Below the pieces are notes generated by a model, which was given only the letters and a program-made list of their open reading frames with translations, was not told the origin of the DNA and ran no database searches. A stretch of 64,000 nt of DNA from Aliirhizobium wenxiniae (GTDB lineage: Bacteria > Pseudomonadota > Alphaproteobacteria > Rhizobiales > Rhizobiaceae), in NCBI RefSeq assembly GCF_014201355.1, contig NZ_JACHEG010000002.1, positions 310,001 through 374,000 of the forward strand, given 5' to 3'. This document shows, one piece after another, positions 1 through 10,124 of the stretch (its first letter is position 1; each line of letters begins with the position of its first letter). A program made the translations under genes and the position numbers.

Positions 1-66
1 GACGATGTCTTGACGGATATCGACAATATCTGCCTGCATATCCTCAAGACAGTCGGGGAGGCATGA
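1..66 (+). CDS. 3' end of an unidentified gene (partial)
   Basis: The window opens inside a reading frame that runs without interruption from base 1 to a TGA at 64-66. Only about 21 C-terminal residues are visible, so no family can be named. The stop overlaps the ATG of the next gene by four bases (ATGA at 63-66), the same coupling seen between the following genes, so this gene is probably the upstream member of that operon. A chance open frame of this length is possible; the main support is the overlap. Confidence 0.5.
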   Translation, partial: DDVLTDIDNICLHILKTVGEA

Positions 67-560
67 TGATGACCCAGATCCATACCGGTGGCTGCCAGTG
101 CGGGGCGATCCGTTATCGTGCGGAAGGCGAGATAGGCTTTCCGCATGTCTGTCACTGCCGCATGTGCCAGAAGGCGGCGGGGAGTTATTTTCTGCCGTTC
201 GGCGGCGTTCTGTATGAGAATTTCAAACTCACCCGCGGCGAGCCGGCATGGTTCAGGTCCTCCGACACCGTGCGGCGCGGCTTCTGCCGCGATTGCGGCA
301 CGCCGCTGTTTTACGACGGCGGGCACGATCATGTGAGCATTACGCTCGGCTCCCTCGATGCTCCGGAAACCGTAAAGCCGGACATGCAGACCAATCTCGA
401 GTGCAAGATGCCCTGGTTCGGCGAGCTTGACGGCCTCCATCATGAGCCCGGCATGGATACGACGCCGGAACAGGCTGCCGAGATTGCCAAAGGCAGCCGG
501 CAGCATCCTGACCACGATACGCAACATTGGCCCAAAACGGCATCGGAGCTCTGGATTTGA
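63..560 (+). CDS. GFA/CENP-V family protein, copy 1
   Basis: This 165-residue protein belongs to the glutathione-dependent formaldehyde-activating enzyme (GFA)/CENP-V fold family, small zinc-binding proteins. The zinc-ligand cysteine groups are visible: CxC at residues 11-13 (GGCQCGA), Cys30, Cys32 and Cys35 in CHCRMC, and Cys75 and Cys78 in GFCRDCGTPL. The C-terminus carries HPDHDT followed by HWP, which the next two genes share. Most members have no proven formaldehyde activity, so the substrate is unknown. The gene begins in an ATGATGATG cluster overlapping the previous stop and is followed by two paralogues in the same direction, all apparently translationally coupled. Confidence 0.9.
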   Translation: MMMTQIHTGGCQCGAIRYRAEGEIGFPHVCHCRMCQKAAGSYFLPFGGVLYENFKLTRGEPAWFRSSDTVRRGFCRDCGTPLFYDGGHDHVSITLGSLDAPETVKPDMQTNLECKMPWFGELDGLHHEPGMDTTPEQAAEIAKGSRQHPDHDTQHWPKTASELWI

Positions 561-1062
561 CCCATCACGTCCATACCGGCGGCTGCCAGTGCGGAGCTGT
601 GCGTTTCGTCATAGAGGGCAAGCCGAGCCAATCGTCGATCTGTCACTGTCGCATGTGCCAGAAGGCGTTCGGCGCCTATTACGCGCCGCTGATCTCGACA
701 CGCGGCGCAAGTTTTCGCTGGACGCGCGGAATACCGAAACAGTTTCCGTCGTCGAACCATGTCGTGCGCGGTTTCTGCGGCAATTGCGGAACGCCGCTAA
801 CCTATGAGGCTGCCGACGGGCTTGCCGTTTCCGCCGGTGCGCTGGACGATCCTTCGGCGCTGCCGCCATCGATCCAATATGGCGTCGAGGCGAAGGTGCC
901 GTTCGTCGATCACCTCGGCGCGCTTCCGGCGCACCACACGATGGACGATATCGCGGAAGCCCCCTTCCTTGCCGATATTGTTTCCAACCAGCATCCCGAC
1001 CACGACACGGAAACCTGGCAACCGGTTCCAGCCTTAGGCGGAACCAACAAGGAGGATGAGGC

Positions 1063-1066
<4 letters not shown>
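557..1066 (+). CDS. GFA/CENP-V family protein, copy 2
   Basis: A second GFA-fold protein of about 169 residues, with the same three cysteine groups (GGCQCGA, CHCRMCQK, GFCGNCGTPL) and the same HPDHDTETW tail. I place the start at TTG 557, which overlaps the stop of copy 1 as TTGA and puts GGCQCGA about ten residues from the N-terminus as in the other copies. An in-frame ATG at 527 would overlap copy 1 by 34 bases and add ten residues without family support. Zinc binding is a family inference and the substrate is unknown. It sits between copies 1 and 3. Confidence 0.88.
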
Positions 1067-2510
<1,444 letters not shown>

Positions 2511-2525
2511 CTTCGGCTGAGCTCT

Positions 2526-2676
2526 GTGGCAGCCCCTCATCCGGCTGCCGCCACCTTCTCCCCGTTCATAGGGGGAGAAGGGATCCGCCGCTCTCTCACC
2601 GCCTGGCGCTCCGTCGCGTTGGGCATGTCCCCTTTCCCCGCCTGCGGGGAGAGGGTTAGGGTGTGGGGCAGCTTCA
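2526..2676. repeat. RIME-like intergenic mosaic repeat with two hairpins
   Basis: The gap after pip holds a rhizobial intergenic element. Two strong inverted repeats are visible: CCTTCTCCCC (2554-2563) pairing with GGGGAGAAGG (2572-2581), and CTTTCCCCGC (2632-2641) pairing with GCGGGGAGAG (2644-2653). The outer ends (AGCCCCTCATCC on the left, GGGTGTGGGGCAGC on the right) are roughly complementary. This layout matches my recollection of the RIME family of Rhizobiaceae. It lies between two co-directional genes and may act in mRNA processing or termination. Confidence 0.7.
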
Positions 2677-2709
2677 CACATAACAACCAGCTCCATGGGA
2701 GGAGCATCG

Positions 2710-4329
2710 ATGACGACCCGAGACCGCATATACCTCTTCGACACGACCCTTCGCGACGGGCAGCAGACGCCCGGCGTCGATTTTTCCGTCGAGGACAAGA
2801 TCGCGATTTCGGCCATCCTGGATGAATTCGGCTTCGAATATGTCGAGGGCGGATATCCCGGCGCCAATCCGACAGACACAGCCTTCTTCACCGACAAGCG
2901 CACGGCAAAGGCAAAATTCGTCGCATTCGGCATGACCAAGCGGGCCGGCATTTCCGCTTCCAACGATCCGGGGCTTGCTACGCTTTTGCAGGCCAAGAGC
3001 GATGCCGTCTGTTTCGTCGCCAAGAGCTGGGACTATCACGTCAAGGTCGCGCTTGGCTGCACGAATGAAGAGAACCTCGCCTCCATCCGCGAAAGCGTCG
3101 AAGCGGCAAAGGCTGCGGGCAAGGAGCCGCTGGTGGATTGCGAGCATTTCTTCGACGGCTACAAGGCCAACCCGGAATATGCGCTTGCCTGCGCCCGCAC
3201 CGCCCATGAGGCTGGAGCGCGCTGGATCGTGCTATGCGACACCAATGGCGGAACGCAACCGAACGAAGTGCGCCAGATCGTCTCCGCCGCCATCGCGGCC
3301 GGCATTCCCGGTGCGTCGCTCGGCATCCATGCGCATGATGATACCGGTCAGGCGGTTGCCAATTCGCTTGCCGCCATCGAGGCAGGCTGTCGTCAGGTGC
3401 AGGGCACGCTGAACGGCATCGGCGAACGCTGCGGCAATGCCAACCTGATCACGTTGATCGGCACGCTCTGTCTGAAGGAGGCCTATGCCTCCCGCTTCGA
3501 GACCGCGATCGACCCGGAGCGCCTGTCGGGGCTGACGCGCCTGTCGCATTCCTTCGACGAGCTTCTCAATCGCTCGCCCAACCATCAGGCACCTTACGTC
3601 GGCGCATCCGCCTTCGCCACCAAGGCCGGTATCCATGCCTCGGCGCTGCTGAAGGACCCGCGCACCTACGAGCATGTGACGCCGGACAGTGTCGGCAACC
3701 TGCGCAAGGTCATGGTGTCGGACCAGGGCGGCAAGTCGAACTTCATCAATGCATTGAAGCGCCGCGGCATAGAGGTCGCCAAGGACGATCCGAAGCTCGA
3801 TCACCTGATCTCAATCGTCAAGGAACGCGAGGCGTCGGGCTATGCCTATGAGGGGGCCGATGCGAGTTTCGAACTGCTCGCCCGTCGCACGCTCGGCACG
3901 ATCCCCGAATTCTTCTCGATCGACGGTTTCCGCGTCATGGTCGAGCGCCGTTTCGACAGTCTCGGGCGCATCAAGATCGTGTCTGAAGCCGTGGTGAAGA
4001 TCGTCATCGACGGCGAGAGCCATATGTCGGTGGCGGAAGGCGACGGCCCGGTCAACGCGCTCGACCTGGCGCTCAGAAAGGATTTCGGCAAGTACCAGAA
4101 CGAGATAGACGATCTTGTTCTGGCAGACTTCAAGGTGCGTATCCTCAACGGCGGCACCGAGGCCATCACCCGCGTCCTGATCGAATCCACCGACGGAAGC
4201 GGCGTGCGCTGGTGGACGGTCGGCGTGTCTGAAAACATCATCGATGCGTCGTTCCAGGCGTTGATGGATTCGGTCATCTACAAGCTGATGAAGAACCGGG
4301 AACTGGCGGGTCGGATTGCAGCGGAGTGA
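2710..4329 (+). CDS. cimA: (R)-citramalate synthase
   Basis: This protein of about 539 residues condenses pyruvate and acetyl-CoA to (R)-citramalate, which feeds a threonine-independent route to isoleucine. The N-terminal HMGL-like TIM barrel opens with FDTTLRDGQQTPG, carrying the catalytic arginine and a metal-binding aspartate. HAHDD supplies further metal ligands and NGIGERCGNANL is typical of the 2-isopropylmalate/citramalate synthase superfamily. A LeuA-type regulatory domain fills roughly the last 130 residues. It resembles the citramalate subgroup more than leuA or nifV, though subgroup assignment by eye is less sure than the superfamily. ATG 2710 is preferred because GGAGGAG-type bases lie just upstream, whereas ATG 2695 precedes that site. 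Confidence 0.88.
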   Translation: MTTRDRIYLFDTTLRDGQQTPGVDFSVEDKIAISAILDEFGFEYVEGGYPGANPTDTAFFTDKRTAKAKFVAFGMTKRAGISASNDPGLATLLQAKSDAVCFVAKSWDYHVKVALGCTNEENLASIRESVEAAKAAGKEPLVDCEHFFDGYKANPEYALACARTAHEAGARWIVLCDTNGGTQPNEVRQIVSAAIAAGIPGASLGIHAHDDTGQAVANSLAAIEAGCRQVQGTLNGIGERCGNANLITLIGTLCLKEAYASRFETAIDPERLSGLTRLSHSFDELLNRSPNHQAPYVGASAFATKAGIHASALLKDPRTYEHVTPDSVGNLRKVMVSDQGGKSNFINALKRRGIEVAKDDPKLDHLISIVKEREASGYAYEGADASFELLARRTLGTIPEFFSIDGFRVMVERRFDSLGRIKIVSEAVVKIVIDGESHMSVAEGDGPVNALDLALRKDFGKYQNEIDDLVLADFKVRILNGGTEAITRVLIESTDGSGVRWWTVGVSENIIDASFQALMDSVIYKLMKNRELAGRIAAE

Positions 4330-4332
4330 ACT

Positions 4333-4914
4333 CTACCGCCGCAAGACATCCGCCAGCGATGCGACAGCGATTGCCACAGTCGTATAGGCCTTGTTCAAGT
4401 CCGGGGAGCTCTTGCCGAGTTCCAGCAGGCGCGCCTGAGTGGCGTCGAGCACCTTGAAGGCGTCGGCTCGGGTGGCCTCGTGGCTGTCGGCTTTAGTCGC
4501 TGCGTAATAACGCCGTGTCTTGAAGCGCGGATTGGTGCCGGGTTTGACTTCCAGCCTGTCCTGATCGCCGTCAGCATTGGAATTTATAATCGGCGTGACC
4601 GATACAGCACCGGATCTGAGTGCCTCGCGCATCGGCCCGTAATCGCCATGATACGGCGTGCGCCGCGAGGTCAGTTCCAGTCCCTGACGAATACAATCCA
4701 ACCGATAAACCGGAGAGGCCGCCATGCACTCGTTGCGCACCGAGCTCAGATCCCTGACGATGCTCTGCGTGACAAGACCATTGAGGCTCTGGTCGTAATC
4801 CGACGCCCCGTCACGGCCTTCGGCGCGGGCATCCTGCGCATGGACCGACGGCGTCATGGACATGGATTGAACCGACGCCATCAAGATGAAGAACAGAAAA
4901 CCCCGAACACCCAT
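4333..4914 (-). CDS. Hypothetical secreted protein
   Basis: About 193 residues with a clear signal peptide: a short positive start, a hydrophobic stretch (FLFFILMAS) and a likely cleavage after VHA-Q. The mature part contains two cysteines (in NECMAA and LDCIRQ) that could form a disulphide and a C-terminal region rich in alanine and leucine. I do not recognise the family. The start is set at ATG 4914 because the signal peptide then begins directly; an upstream in-frame ATG at 4947 would put a charged extension before it. It converges with cimA, with only three bases between the stops, and reads alone. Confidence 0.72.
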   Translation of the reverse strand: MGVRGFLFFILMASVQSMSMTPSVHAQDARAEGRDGASDYDQSLNGLVTQSIVRDLSSVRNECMAASPVYRLDCIRQGLELTSRRTPYHGDYGPMREALRSGAVSVTPIINSNADGDQDRLEVKPGTNPRFKTRRYYAATKADSHEATRADAFKVLDATQARLLELGKSSPDLNKAYTTVAIAVASLADVLRR

Positions 4915-5011
4915 TATCGCCCCTTCCGATTGCCATCGGAGCCTCATCCGTGCCCCCGCACATTCGACGCCCCCACATGATGCTTAACCTATCGACGCGA
5001 CAACCGGAACG

Positions 5012-5046
5012 GTTTTCGGGCGGCGTAAGAGGCGCCGCCCGAAAAC
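5012..5046 (-). terminator. Perfect 14-bp inverted repeat after the hydrolase gene
   Basis: Arms at 5012-5025 and 5033-5046 are perfectly complementary over 14 bp with a 7-base loop and a GC-rich core (CGGGCGGCG). It lies nine bases past the stop of the minus-strand alpha/beta hydrolase gene, so it is probably its transcription end or an mRNA-stabilising hairpin. The A/T tracts are on the wrong side for a classical U-tract terminator. Confidence 0.55.
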
Positions 5047-5055
5047 AAGAGCATC

Positions 5056-5952
5056 CTACTTGAGCAAGGTCCGGTCGAGAAAATCATTCATCAGCGGCGC
5101 GATCTCGTCGAGCTTGTCTTCAAGGGCGAAATGGCCGGTGTCGAGGATATGTATCTCCGCATCCGGCAGATCCTTCAGATAGGGATGAGCGCCCTCTTCC
5201 GGGAAGATGAAGTCGTTCTTACCCCAGACGATCAGGGTCGGCGGCTTGCGGTCGCGGAAGAACTGCTGGAACTGCGGATAGAGCGGCACATTGGTGCGGT
5301 AGTCATAGAACAGGTCGAGCTGGATATCGTTGTTGCCGGGCCTGTCGAGCAGAGCCTGATCCTGCAACCAGTTGTCAGGGCTGATGCGGGAGATATCCTT
5401 CACGCCGTCGGTGTACTGGAATTTGGTGGCGTCCAGTGTCAGCAATGCCGCCTGAACCTGGCGATCCTTCTCGGAGCCGCTTGCCCAATAGGTCTTGATC
5501 GGATCCCAGAACGCCTTCAGGCCTTCTTCATAGGCATTGCCGTTCTGCACGATCAGCCCAGTCACCCTTTCCGGATGCTTCAGCGCCAGCCGGTAACCGA
5601 CCGGTGCGCCGTAATCCATCACATACATGGCGTAGCTCTTCGCTCCGAGCTGACCCATCAGGTCGTCTACCATGTCGGCATAATGGGCAAAGCTGTAGGC
5701 GAATTTAGTGTGGTCGGGGGCATCGCTGTAACCGAAACCCGGATAATCGGGCGCAATCACCCGGTAACGGTCGGCAAGCAGCGGGATCAGGTTGCGGAAC
5801 ATGTGTGATGAGGTCGGGAAACCGTGCAGGAGGAGCACGACGGGGCCATCCTTGGGGCCGGCCTCGCGATAGAACATGTTTACGCCATCGACGGTGGCGG
5901 TGCGGTAATGCACGGTGACAGGTACAGAGCCAGTCTTATTAAATTGAGTCAT
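5056..5952 (-). CDS. Alpha/beta hydrolase with Asp nucleophile (epoxide hydrolase/haloalkane dehalogenase-like)
   Basis: A 298-residue alpha/beta hydrolase. The oxyanion segment HGFPTSS is at about residues 43-49, the nucleophile elbow reads VMDYGAP with Asp113 in place of serine, and the C-terminus has WGKNDFIFP (acid) and DTGHFALED (histidine). An Asp nucleophile is characteristic of epoxide hydrolases and haloalkane dehalogenases. I cannot tell these apart without a structure-based alignment, so no substrate is assigned. The start is ATG 5952, preceded by TTGGAGAA; the open frame extends further upstream without a better site. It is divergent from a LysR regulator gene 105 bases away that probably controls it. 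Confidence 0.88.
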   Translation of the reverse strand: MTQFNKTGSVPVTVHYRTATVDGVNMFYREAGPKDGPVVLLLHGFPTSSHMFRNLIPLLADRYRVIAPDYPGFGYSDAPDHTKFAYSFAHYADMVDDLMGQLGAKSYAMYVMDYGAPVGYRLALKHPERVTGLIVQNGNAYEEGLKAFWDPIKTYWASGSEKDRQVQAALLTLDATKFQYTDGVKDISRISPDNWLQDQALLDRPGNNDIQLDLFYDYRTNVPLYPQFQQFFRDRKPPTLIVWGKNDFIFPEEGAHPYLKDLPDAEIHILDTGHFALEDKLDEIAPLMNDFLDRTLLK

Positions 5953-5981
5953 TTCAGTTCTCCAAGTTGTTGACATTACAA

Positions 5982-5994
5982 TCGAAACTTTCGA
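5982..5994. promoter_or_regulatory. Candidate LysR-type operator
   Basis: TCGAAACTTTCGA is a perfect 13-bp palindrome around a central C. It also fits the T-N11-A consensus of LysR-type regulators. It sits between the divergently transcribed hydrolase and LysR genes, the usual place for such a box. Confidence 0.6.
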
Positions 5995-6057
5995 CGTTGA
6001 CGCAGGTCTTTCGACCGGCGGCATGAGTGTCCGGCACAGCCGGCAGACGGGGAGACG

Positions 6058-6966
6058 ATGGACCGCATAGAAGCCATGTCGATGTTGATCGAGGTTGCCG
6101 ACACAGGCAGCTTTTCAGCCGCCGCCAGGTCACTCAACGTCCCGGTCACCACGCTTTCCCGCAAAATCTCGGATCTCGAAGCGGCGCTGGGGGCGAAGCT
6201 CCTGGTCCGCAGCACCCGCAGGATCAACCTCACCGATGCCGGCAGCAGTTACCTTGCCGCCGCCCGGCGCATCATCGAGCAGGTCGAGGAAGCCGAACGC
6301 GAGGCTGCGGGCGAGTTCACCGTGCCGAAAGGCCGGCTCACCATCACCGCGCCGATCCAGTTCGGCCAGTTGCATGTCTTGCCGGTCGTCACCGACTTCC
6401 TTGCCCGTTTCCCGCAGATCGACGTCAGCCTTCTCTTGCAGGACCGGAACCTGCAGCTCGTCGAAGACCATATCGACATGGCCGTGCGCATCGGCCGGCT
6501 GCCGGACAGCTCGATGATCGCGACTTCGGTCGGATCGGTCCGCATGGTGGTCTGCGCCAGCCCAAGGCTCATCGCAGCACAAGGCATGCCGGAGACCCCT
6601 CAGGATCTTTCCCGGTTCCCCTCGGTCACGATCGAGACACCGCTCTCCCAACCCGGCTGGCAGTTTCACCAACCGGGTGACCGGTCGCCTTTCTCGATCT
6701 CGCCCACCCCTCGCCTGTCGGTCACCACGGTCGAGGCGACATTGCAGGCGGCGATCCGCGATACCGGCGTCATCCGCCTGTTCCACTACCAGGTCGCCGA
6801 TGCGGTGCGGGCCGGTGACCTGAAGATCATGCTTGAAGACTACGAGATCGATCCGGTACCGGTGAGCCTGATCCATGCATCGCGGGGACAGATGCCGCTG
6901 AAGATGCGCAGCTTTCTCGACTTTGCGGTTCCGAGATTGCGAGCCGTCTTTCCGATCCGGTCTTAG
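6058..6966 (+). CDS. LysR family transcriptional regulator
   Basis: A 302-residue regulator with an N-terminal winged helix-turn-helix over residues 1-60 ([19 protein letters not shown] is the recognition region) and a LysR substrate-binding domain from about residue 88 to the end. It is of the CrgA-like subtype that begins with DRIEAM. It probably controls the divergent Asp-nucleophile hydrolase gene and itself through the palindrome at 5982-5994. The inducer is unknown. The stop overlaps the stop of the convergent PPOX-type gene by four bases, which is compact but harmless. Confidence 0.92.
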   Translation: MDRIEAMSMLIEVADTGSFSAAARSLNVPVTTLSRKISDLEAALGAKLLVRSTRRINLTDAGSSYLAAARRIIEQVEEAEREAAGEFTVPKGRLTITAPIQFGQLHVLPVVTDFLARFPQIDVSLLLQDRNLQLVEDHIDMAVRIGRLPDSSMIATSVGSVRMVVCASPRLIAAQGMPETPQDLSRFPSVTIETPLSQPGWQFHQPGDRSPFSISPTPRLSVTTVEATLQAAIRDTGVIRLFHYQVADAVRAGDLKIMLEDYEIDPVPVSLIHASRGQMPLKMRSFLDFAVPRLRAVFPIRS

Positions 6967-7583
6967 GCTGCTCCCACCCCTGCCCGAAGCGCTGCATTTT
7001 CCTTTTCAAGTTCGGCGAGGCGCTCCTGAAGCGGACGGACGGCGGCTGCGACCTCCTTTTCGGTGAAGCGTGGCGTGATGTGCTGCGGGCAATTCCAGTC
7101 GAAGGCTTCCAGCCGCACCTTGAAAATGCGCTCCGCCTTGCCGCGATAGCCGGCATCGGTAACGAGAGCGGTGATTGCCGGGTCTTCATCCAGCGCCAGT
7201 TTCTCGACATGCGCATAGATCTTCAGCCGGGCGCGGCGCGGGTAATCCATCAGGAAAAGGCTGGCCTTGTCGCTGGCGGCCAGATTGCCGGTGGAAATAT
7301 ACTGGCGATTGCCGCGATAATCTGCGAAGGCGAGCGTGCGGTCATCGACGACCTTCAGGAAACCTGCCGGCCCGCCGCGATGCTGGATATAGGGCCAGCC
7401 CGTTTCGGAAACGGTGGCCATGTAAAAGCTGTCGCGCTCGGCGATGAAGGCCTTTTCGCCCTCGGTGAAGCGGTCCATCTTGCGGTCACCGGAAAAATCC
7501 GACCAGAACTGGTCGATGCCCATTTCGGCTTGCGCAGCCCGCACACTCGGCGTCGAGGCGATATCGAGAAATCCGTAGGACAT
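6963..7583 (-). CDS. Pyridoxamine 5'-phosphate oxidase-like flavoprotein (PPOX class)
   Basis: This 206-residue protein has the split-barrel FMN-binding fold. Typical segments are FYMATVSETGWPYIQHRGGP (FMN and substrate face), TLAFADYRGNRQYISTGNL and the arginine-rich DYPRRARLKIYA. The last 35 residues are strongly charged and heptad-like (RLAELEKENAALRAG), suggesting a short coiled coil for oligomerisation. It is not a canonical PdxH; relatives are annotated as pyridoxamine 5'-phosphate oxidase family proteins with flavin-linked redox roles that are mostly undefined. It is transcribed alone and converges with the LysR gene. Confidence 0.88.
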   Translation of the reverse strand: MSYGFLDIASTPSVRAAQAEMGIDQFWSDFSGDRKMDRFTEGEKAFIAERDSFYMATVSETGWPYIQHRGGPAGFLKVVDDRTLAFADYRGNRQYISTGNLAASDKASLFLMDYPRRARLKIYAHVEKLALDEDPAITALVTDAGYRGKAERIFKVRLEAFDWNCPQHITPRFTEKEVAAAVRPLQERLAELEKENAALRAGVGAA

Positions 7584-7720
7584 GGCGTTCTCCCTTAAAA
7601 CCTGAACCGTGGATCGATGATGATCCCATTTGGTTCGTTGGGAGAACTATGCCTCTTTTCACTCGATGCCATAATCAGGCGATTTTGGAGACCATCTCTC
7701 CGAAAAATGGATAGATGAAA

Positions 7721-8596
7721 TCAGGGCTCGTCGAAAGACAGACCCCAGTCTTTCTCGCCATACCACTCTTCGCCTGTCGCCTCCTTCTTCCAGCGCAGGC
7801 TTCTTACCTTGCGCAGGCCCCGCGCCCGGAAAGCGGCCTCCAGCCCGGCGTGACGACCTTCCGGCACCGGTCGCGTGCTTTCACCCCAGATGAAGGAAAC
7901 GATCTGCAGGAAATGCGCGCCAAAGCCTCGAGCCTGACGGTCGATCATCAGGTATCCTGCATGACGGGTAAAACCGGAGCGGCTTTTTTCGATCGCCGGA
8001 ATGCCGAGCGGGAAGATCAGGCGACCATAGGGCGCGAGTTTTTCGATCCAGGCCTCGGGCGGATGGTCGAGCGCGAAATTGGCGTAGATGACATCGGCTT
8101 CTTCCTTCGGCCAGTCGAAGGCGTCGCCCTGTACCACTTCAACATTTTTGTAACCGGCGAGATTGGCCTTCGCTCTTTGCGCCAACGAAGCATCGTATTC
8201 CACGCCGATCACCCGACCGGACGGGCCGACGAGTTCGGCCATGATCGCCGTGTAATAGCCGACGCCGGCCCCCATATGGACGACCGTCTCGCCCTCGCGA
8301 ATCTTGAAGGCATCGAATGCCGCCGCATGCAGCGAGGGTGAACCGTTATTGATCCCCTTTTCCGTCTTCAGCCCGACAAGCACGTCCTGATAGAGCACGA
8401 TCGGATCGGTCGAGGCGACGGGGCGGTATCCACCACTATAGACATCATCGAATATCCAGGGCGGCGGACCGACATAGTCCTCGCGCGGCACGCGCGCAAA
8501 AGCGGCAAGCAGGCGCTCATTGTCGTCCACGCCAGCCTTGGCGAGAAGCTGGAGCGCATAGTTGCGACGATGCGCGGGCTGGTCTTCCAGGCTCAT
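7721..8596 (-). CDS. Protein-L-isoaspartate O-methyltransferase family protein
   Basis: A 291-residue SAM-dependent methyltransferase resembling Pcm. The SAM motif I is VVHMGAGVGYYTA at about residues 104-116, followed by the acidic post-I strand VIGVEYDASLA and motif II VVQGDAFDWP. The PCMT-like N-terminus (AFARVPREDYVG) is present. The family repairs isoaspartyl residues in damaged proteins, but this protein is about 75 residues longer than E. coli Pcm and a true pcm gene could exist elsewhere, so repair activity is an inference. It is monocistronic and divergent from rarD. Confidence 0.85.
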   Translation of the reverse strand: MSLEDQPAHRRNYALQLLAKAGVDDNERLLAAFARVPREDYVGPPPWIFDDVYSGGYRPVASTDPIVLYQDVLVGLKTEKGINNGSPSLHAAAFDAFKIREGETVVHMGAGVGYYTAIMAELVGPSGRVIGVEYDASLAQRAKANLAGYKNVEVVQGDAFDWPKEEADVIYANFALDHPPEAWIEKLAPYGRLIFPLGIPAIEKSRSGFTRHAGYLMIDRQARGFGAHFLQIVSFIWGESTRPVPEGRHAGLEAAFRARGLRKVRSLRWKKEATGEEWYGEKDWGLSFDEP

Positions 8597-8739
8597 ATGT
8601 CATTCTCCGGTCTGTATCCATCTGCCGCACTCCCCTCTCGATCGGATTTGCGAGCCCGCTTCGCGCGATAGTGGCAAGATGGATGACTTGTCTCAATGCA
8701 AGGTTCAAAGAAATGAATTGGTAGCACAGGGCACGATCC

Positions 8740-8777
8740 TGTAATTGCGCCATGATAATTACAAACAACAATTACAA
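8740..8777. promoter_or_regulatory. Inverted and direct repeats upstream of rarD
   Basis: TGTAATTG (8740-8747) and CAATTACA (8769-8776) form an inverted pair, and AATTACAA occurs at 8757-8764 and again at 8770-8777, 13 bases apart. They lie immediately before the rarD start, where a repressor could block transcription. The binding protein is unknown. Confidence 0.4.
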
Positions 8778-8797
8778 CAGAATGCCGGAAGCACCCC

Positions 8798-9724
8798 ATG
8801 GCCACTGAAAACGCTGCGTCCCCCGCCGACACCCCTGTTGCGGTCAATGAAGATACGCCGCGCGGTTTCGCCTTCGGCCTGACGGCCTATTTCATGTGGG
8901 GTTTTCTGCCCTTCTACCTGAAAGCGGTGGCTCATCTTCCGCCGATGGAGGTGCTGGCGCACAGGGCGATCTGGTCCGTCCCTGTGGCGGGTATCGTGCT
9001 CGTCATTCTCGGACGTTTGAAAGATGTCCGGGCAGCGTTCGCCAATCCGCGCATGCTCGGCATGGCCTGTGTCACCGCGACATTCATCACCCTCAACTGG
9101 GGCGTCTATGTCTGGGCGGTTGCAGCAGGACACGCGCTCGATGCCGCTCTCGGCTATTTCATCAACCCGCTGTTCAGCATCTTTCTTGCCGCCGTCATCC
9201 TGAAGGAAAAACTCGCGCCTTTGCAGATGGCGGCAATCGGCCTTGCGGTCGTGGCGGTCGCCATCCTCGCCTGGGGCGCCGGCGGGCTTCCATGGGTATC
9301 GCTGGCGCTGACCTTCACCTGGGGCATCTATGCGCTTTTGCGCAAGACGCTGCCGATCGGCCCCAACCAGGGGTTCTTTCTCGAAGTGCTTTTGATCAGC
9401 ATTCCGATGCTGCCTTATGTCATCTGGCTCGAAGCGACCGGACAGGGCCATTTCCTCGGTGGAACCGGTTTCGACATGGGCATGCTGGCGCTTTCCGGCC
9501 TGGTGACGGCGGGGCCGCTGATGATCTACGCCAACGGCGCCAAGCTGCTCAAACTGTCGACCATCGGCATCATGCAGTATATCGCGCCTACGATGATCTT
9601 CCTGATCGCGATCTTCGCCTTCGGTGAACCCCTGAGCACGATAAAGCTTACAAGTTTCGTGTTGATCTGGGCGGCACTGGCGCTCTACACCGTCGCCATG
9701 CTGCGACAGTTGCGCGGCCGCTGA
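8798..9724 (+). CDS. rarD: EamA/DMT family transporter RarD
   Basis: A 308-residue polytopic inner-membrane protein with about ten hydrophobic segments in two EamA halves. RarD signatures are visible: YFMWGFLPFYLKAV near the N-terminus, LAHRAIWSVP, NWGVYVWAV and FTWGIYALLRK. The family exports or imports small metabolites; the substrate of RarD is not established (the name comes from a chloramphenicol-sensitivity phenotype). The start at ATG 8798 has a GGAAG site upstream. A small cupin gene follows after 19 bases and is likely co-transcribed. Confidence 0.93.
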   Translation: MATENAASPADTPVAVNEDTPRGFAFGLTAYFMWGFLPFYLKAVAHLPPMEVLAHRAIWSVPVAGIVLVILGRLKDVRAAFANPRMLGMACVTATFITLNWGVYVWAVAAGHALDAALGYFINPLFSIFLAAVILKEKLAPLQMAAIGLAVVAVAILAWGAGGLPWVSLALTFTWGIYALLRKTLPIGPNQGFFLEVLLISIPMLPYVIWLEATGQGHFLGGTGFDMGMLALSGLVTAGPLMIYANGAKLLKLSTIGIMQYIAPTMIFLIAIFAFGEPLSTIKLTSFVLIWAALALYTVAMLRQLRGR

Positions 9725-9743
9725 TTTTCAAGGACAAAATTTC

Positions 9744-10073
9744 ATGCAGATGTCAGACATTCCCTTCGGCACGACCGACTGGTCGAGCATCGAACCGACC
9801 GTGCACAAGGGCGACACGGGTCATTCGACCTGGCGGACGCAGCATTTCGGCGGCATCCGGGTGCGGATGGTCGAACATTCGCCGGGTTATCTTGCCGATC
9901 ACTGGTGCGAAAAGGGCCATATCCTTCTGTGCCTGGAAGGCGAAATGACAACGGAACTTGCCGACGGGCGGGTCTTCGTGCTGACACCCGGCATGAGCTA
10001 TCAGGTTGCCGACAAGGCCGAGCCGCACCGCTCCTCGACCACGACCGGCGCAAAACTGTTCATCGTCGACTAA
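9744..10073 (+). CDS. DHCW-motif cupin-fold protein
   Basis: A 109-residue single-domain cupin. The segment LADHWCEKGHILLCLEGEM around residues 50-68 carries the DHWC motif and the histidine and glutamate expected for a cupin metal site, and VLTPGMSYQVAD is the second conserved block. Its enzymatic role is unknown. It follows rarD by 19 bases in the same direction and is followed by a hairpin, so the two genes probably form one transcript. Confidence 0.88.
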   Translation: MQMSDIPFGTTDWSSIEPTVHKGDTGHSTWRTQHFGGIRVRMVEHSPGYLADHWCEKGHILLCLEGEMTTELADGRVFVLTPGMSYQVADKAEPHRSSTTTGAKLFIVD

Positions 10074-10083
10074 GACACGCAAA

Positions 10084-10102
10084 CGGGGCGCATAGCGCCC
10101 CG
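10084..10102. terminator. Hairpin between convergent cupin and LOG genes
   Basis: CGGGGCGC (10084-10091) and GCGCCCCG (10095-10102) form a perfect 8-bp stem with an ATA loop, ten bases after the cupin stop and 23 bases from the LOG stop. It can serve as a shared terminator. There is no T-run. Confidence 0.6.
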
Positions 10103-10124
10103 CCGAACCTTCCGTATTGCCGTC

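Noticed and set aside
5056..5952. Calling the Asp-nucleophile hydrolase a haloalkane dehalogenase
   Set aside because: Halide-binding tryptophan/asparagine residues cannot be placed by eye, so only the superfamily is stated.
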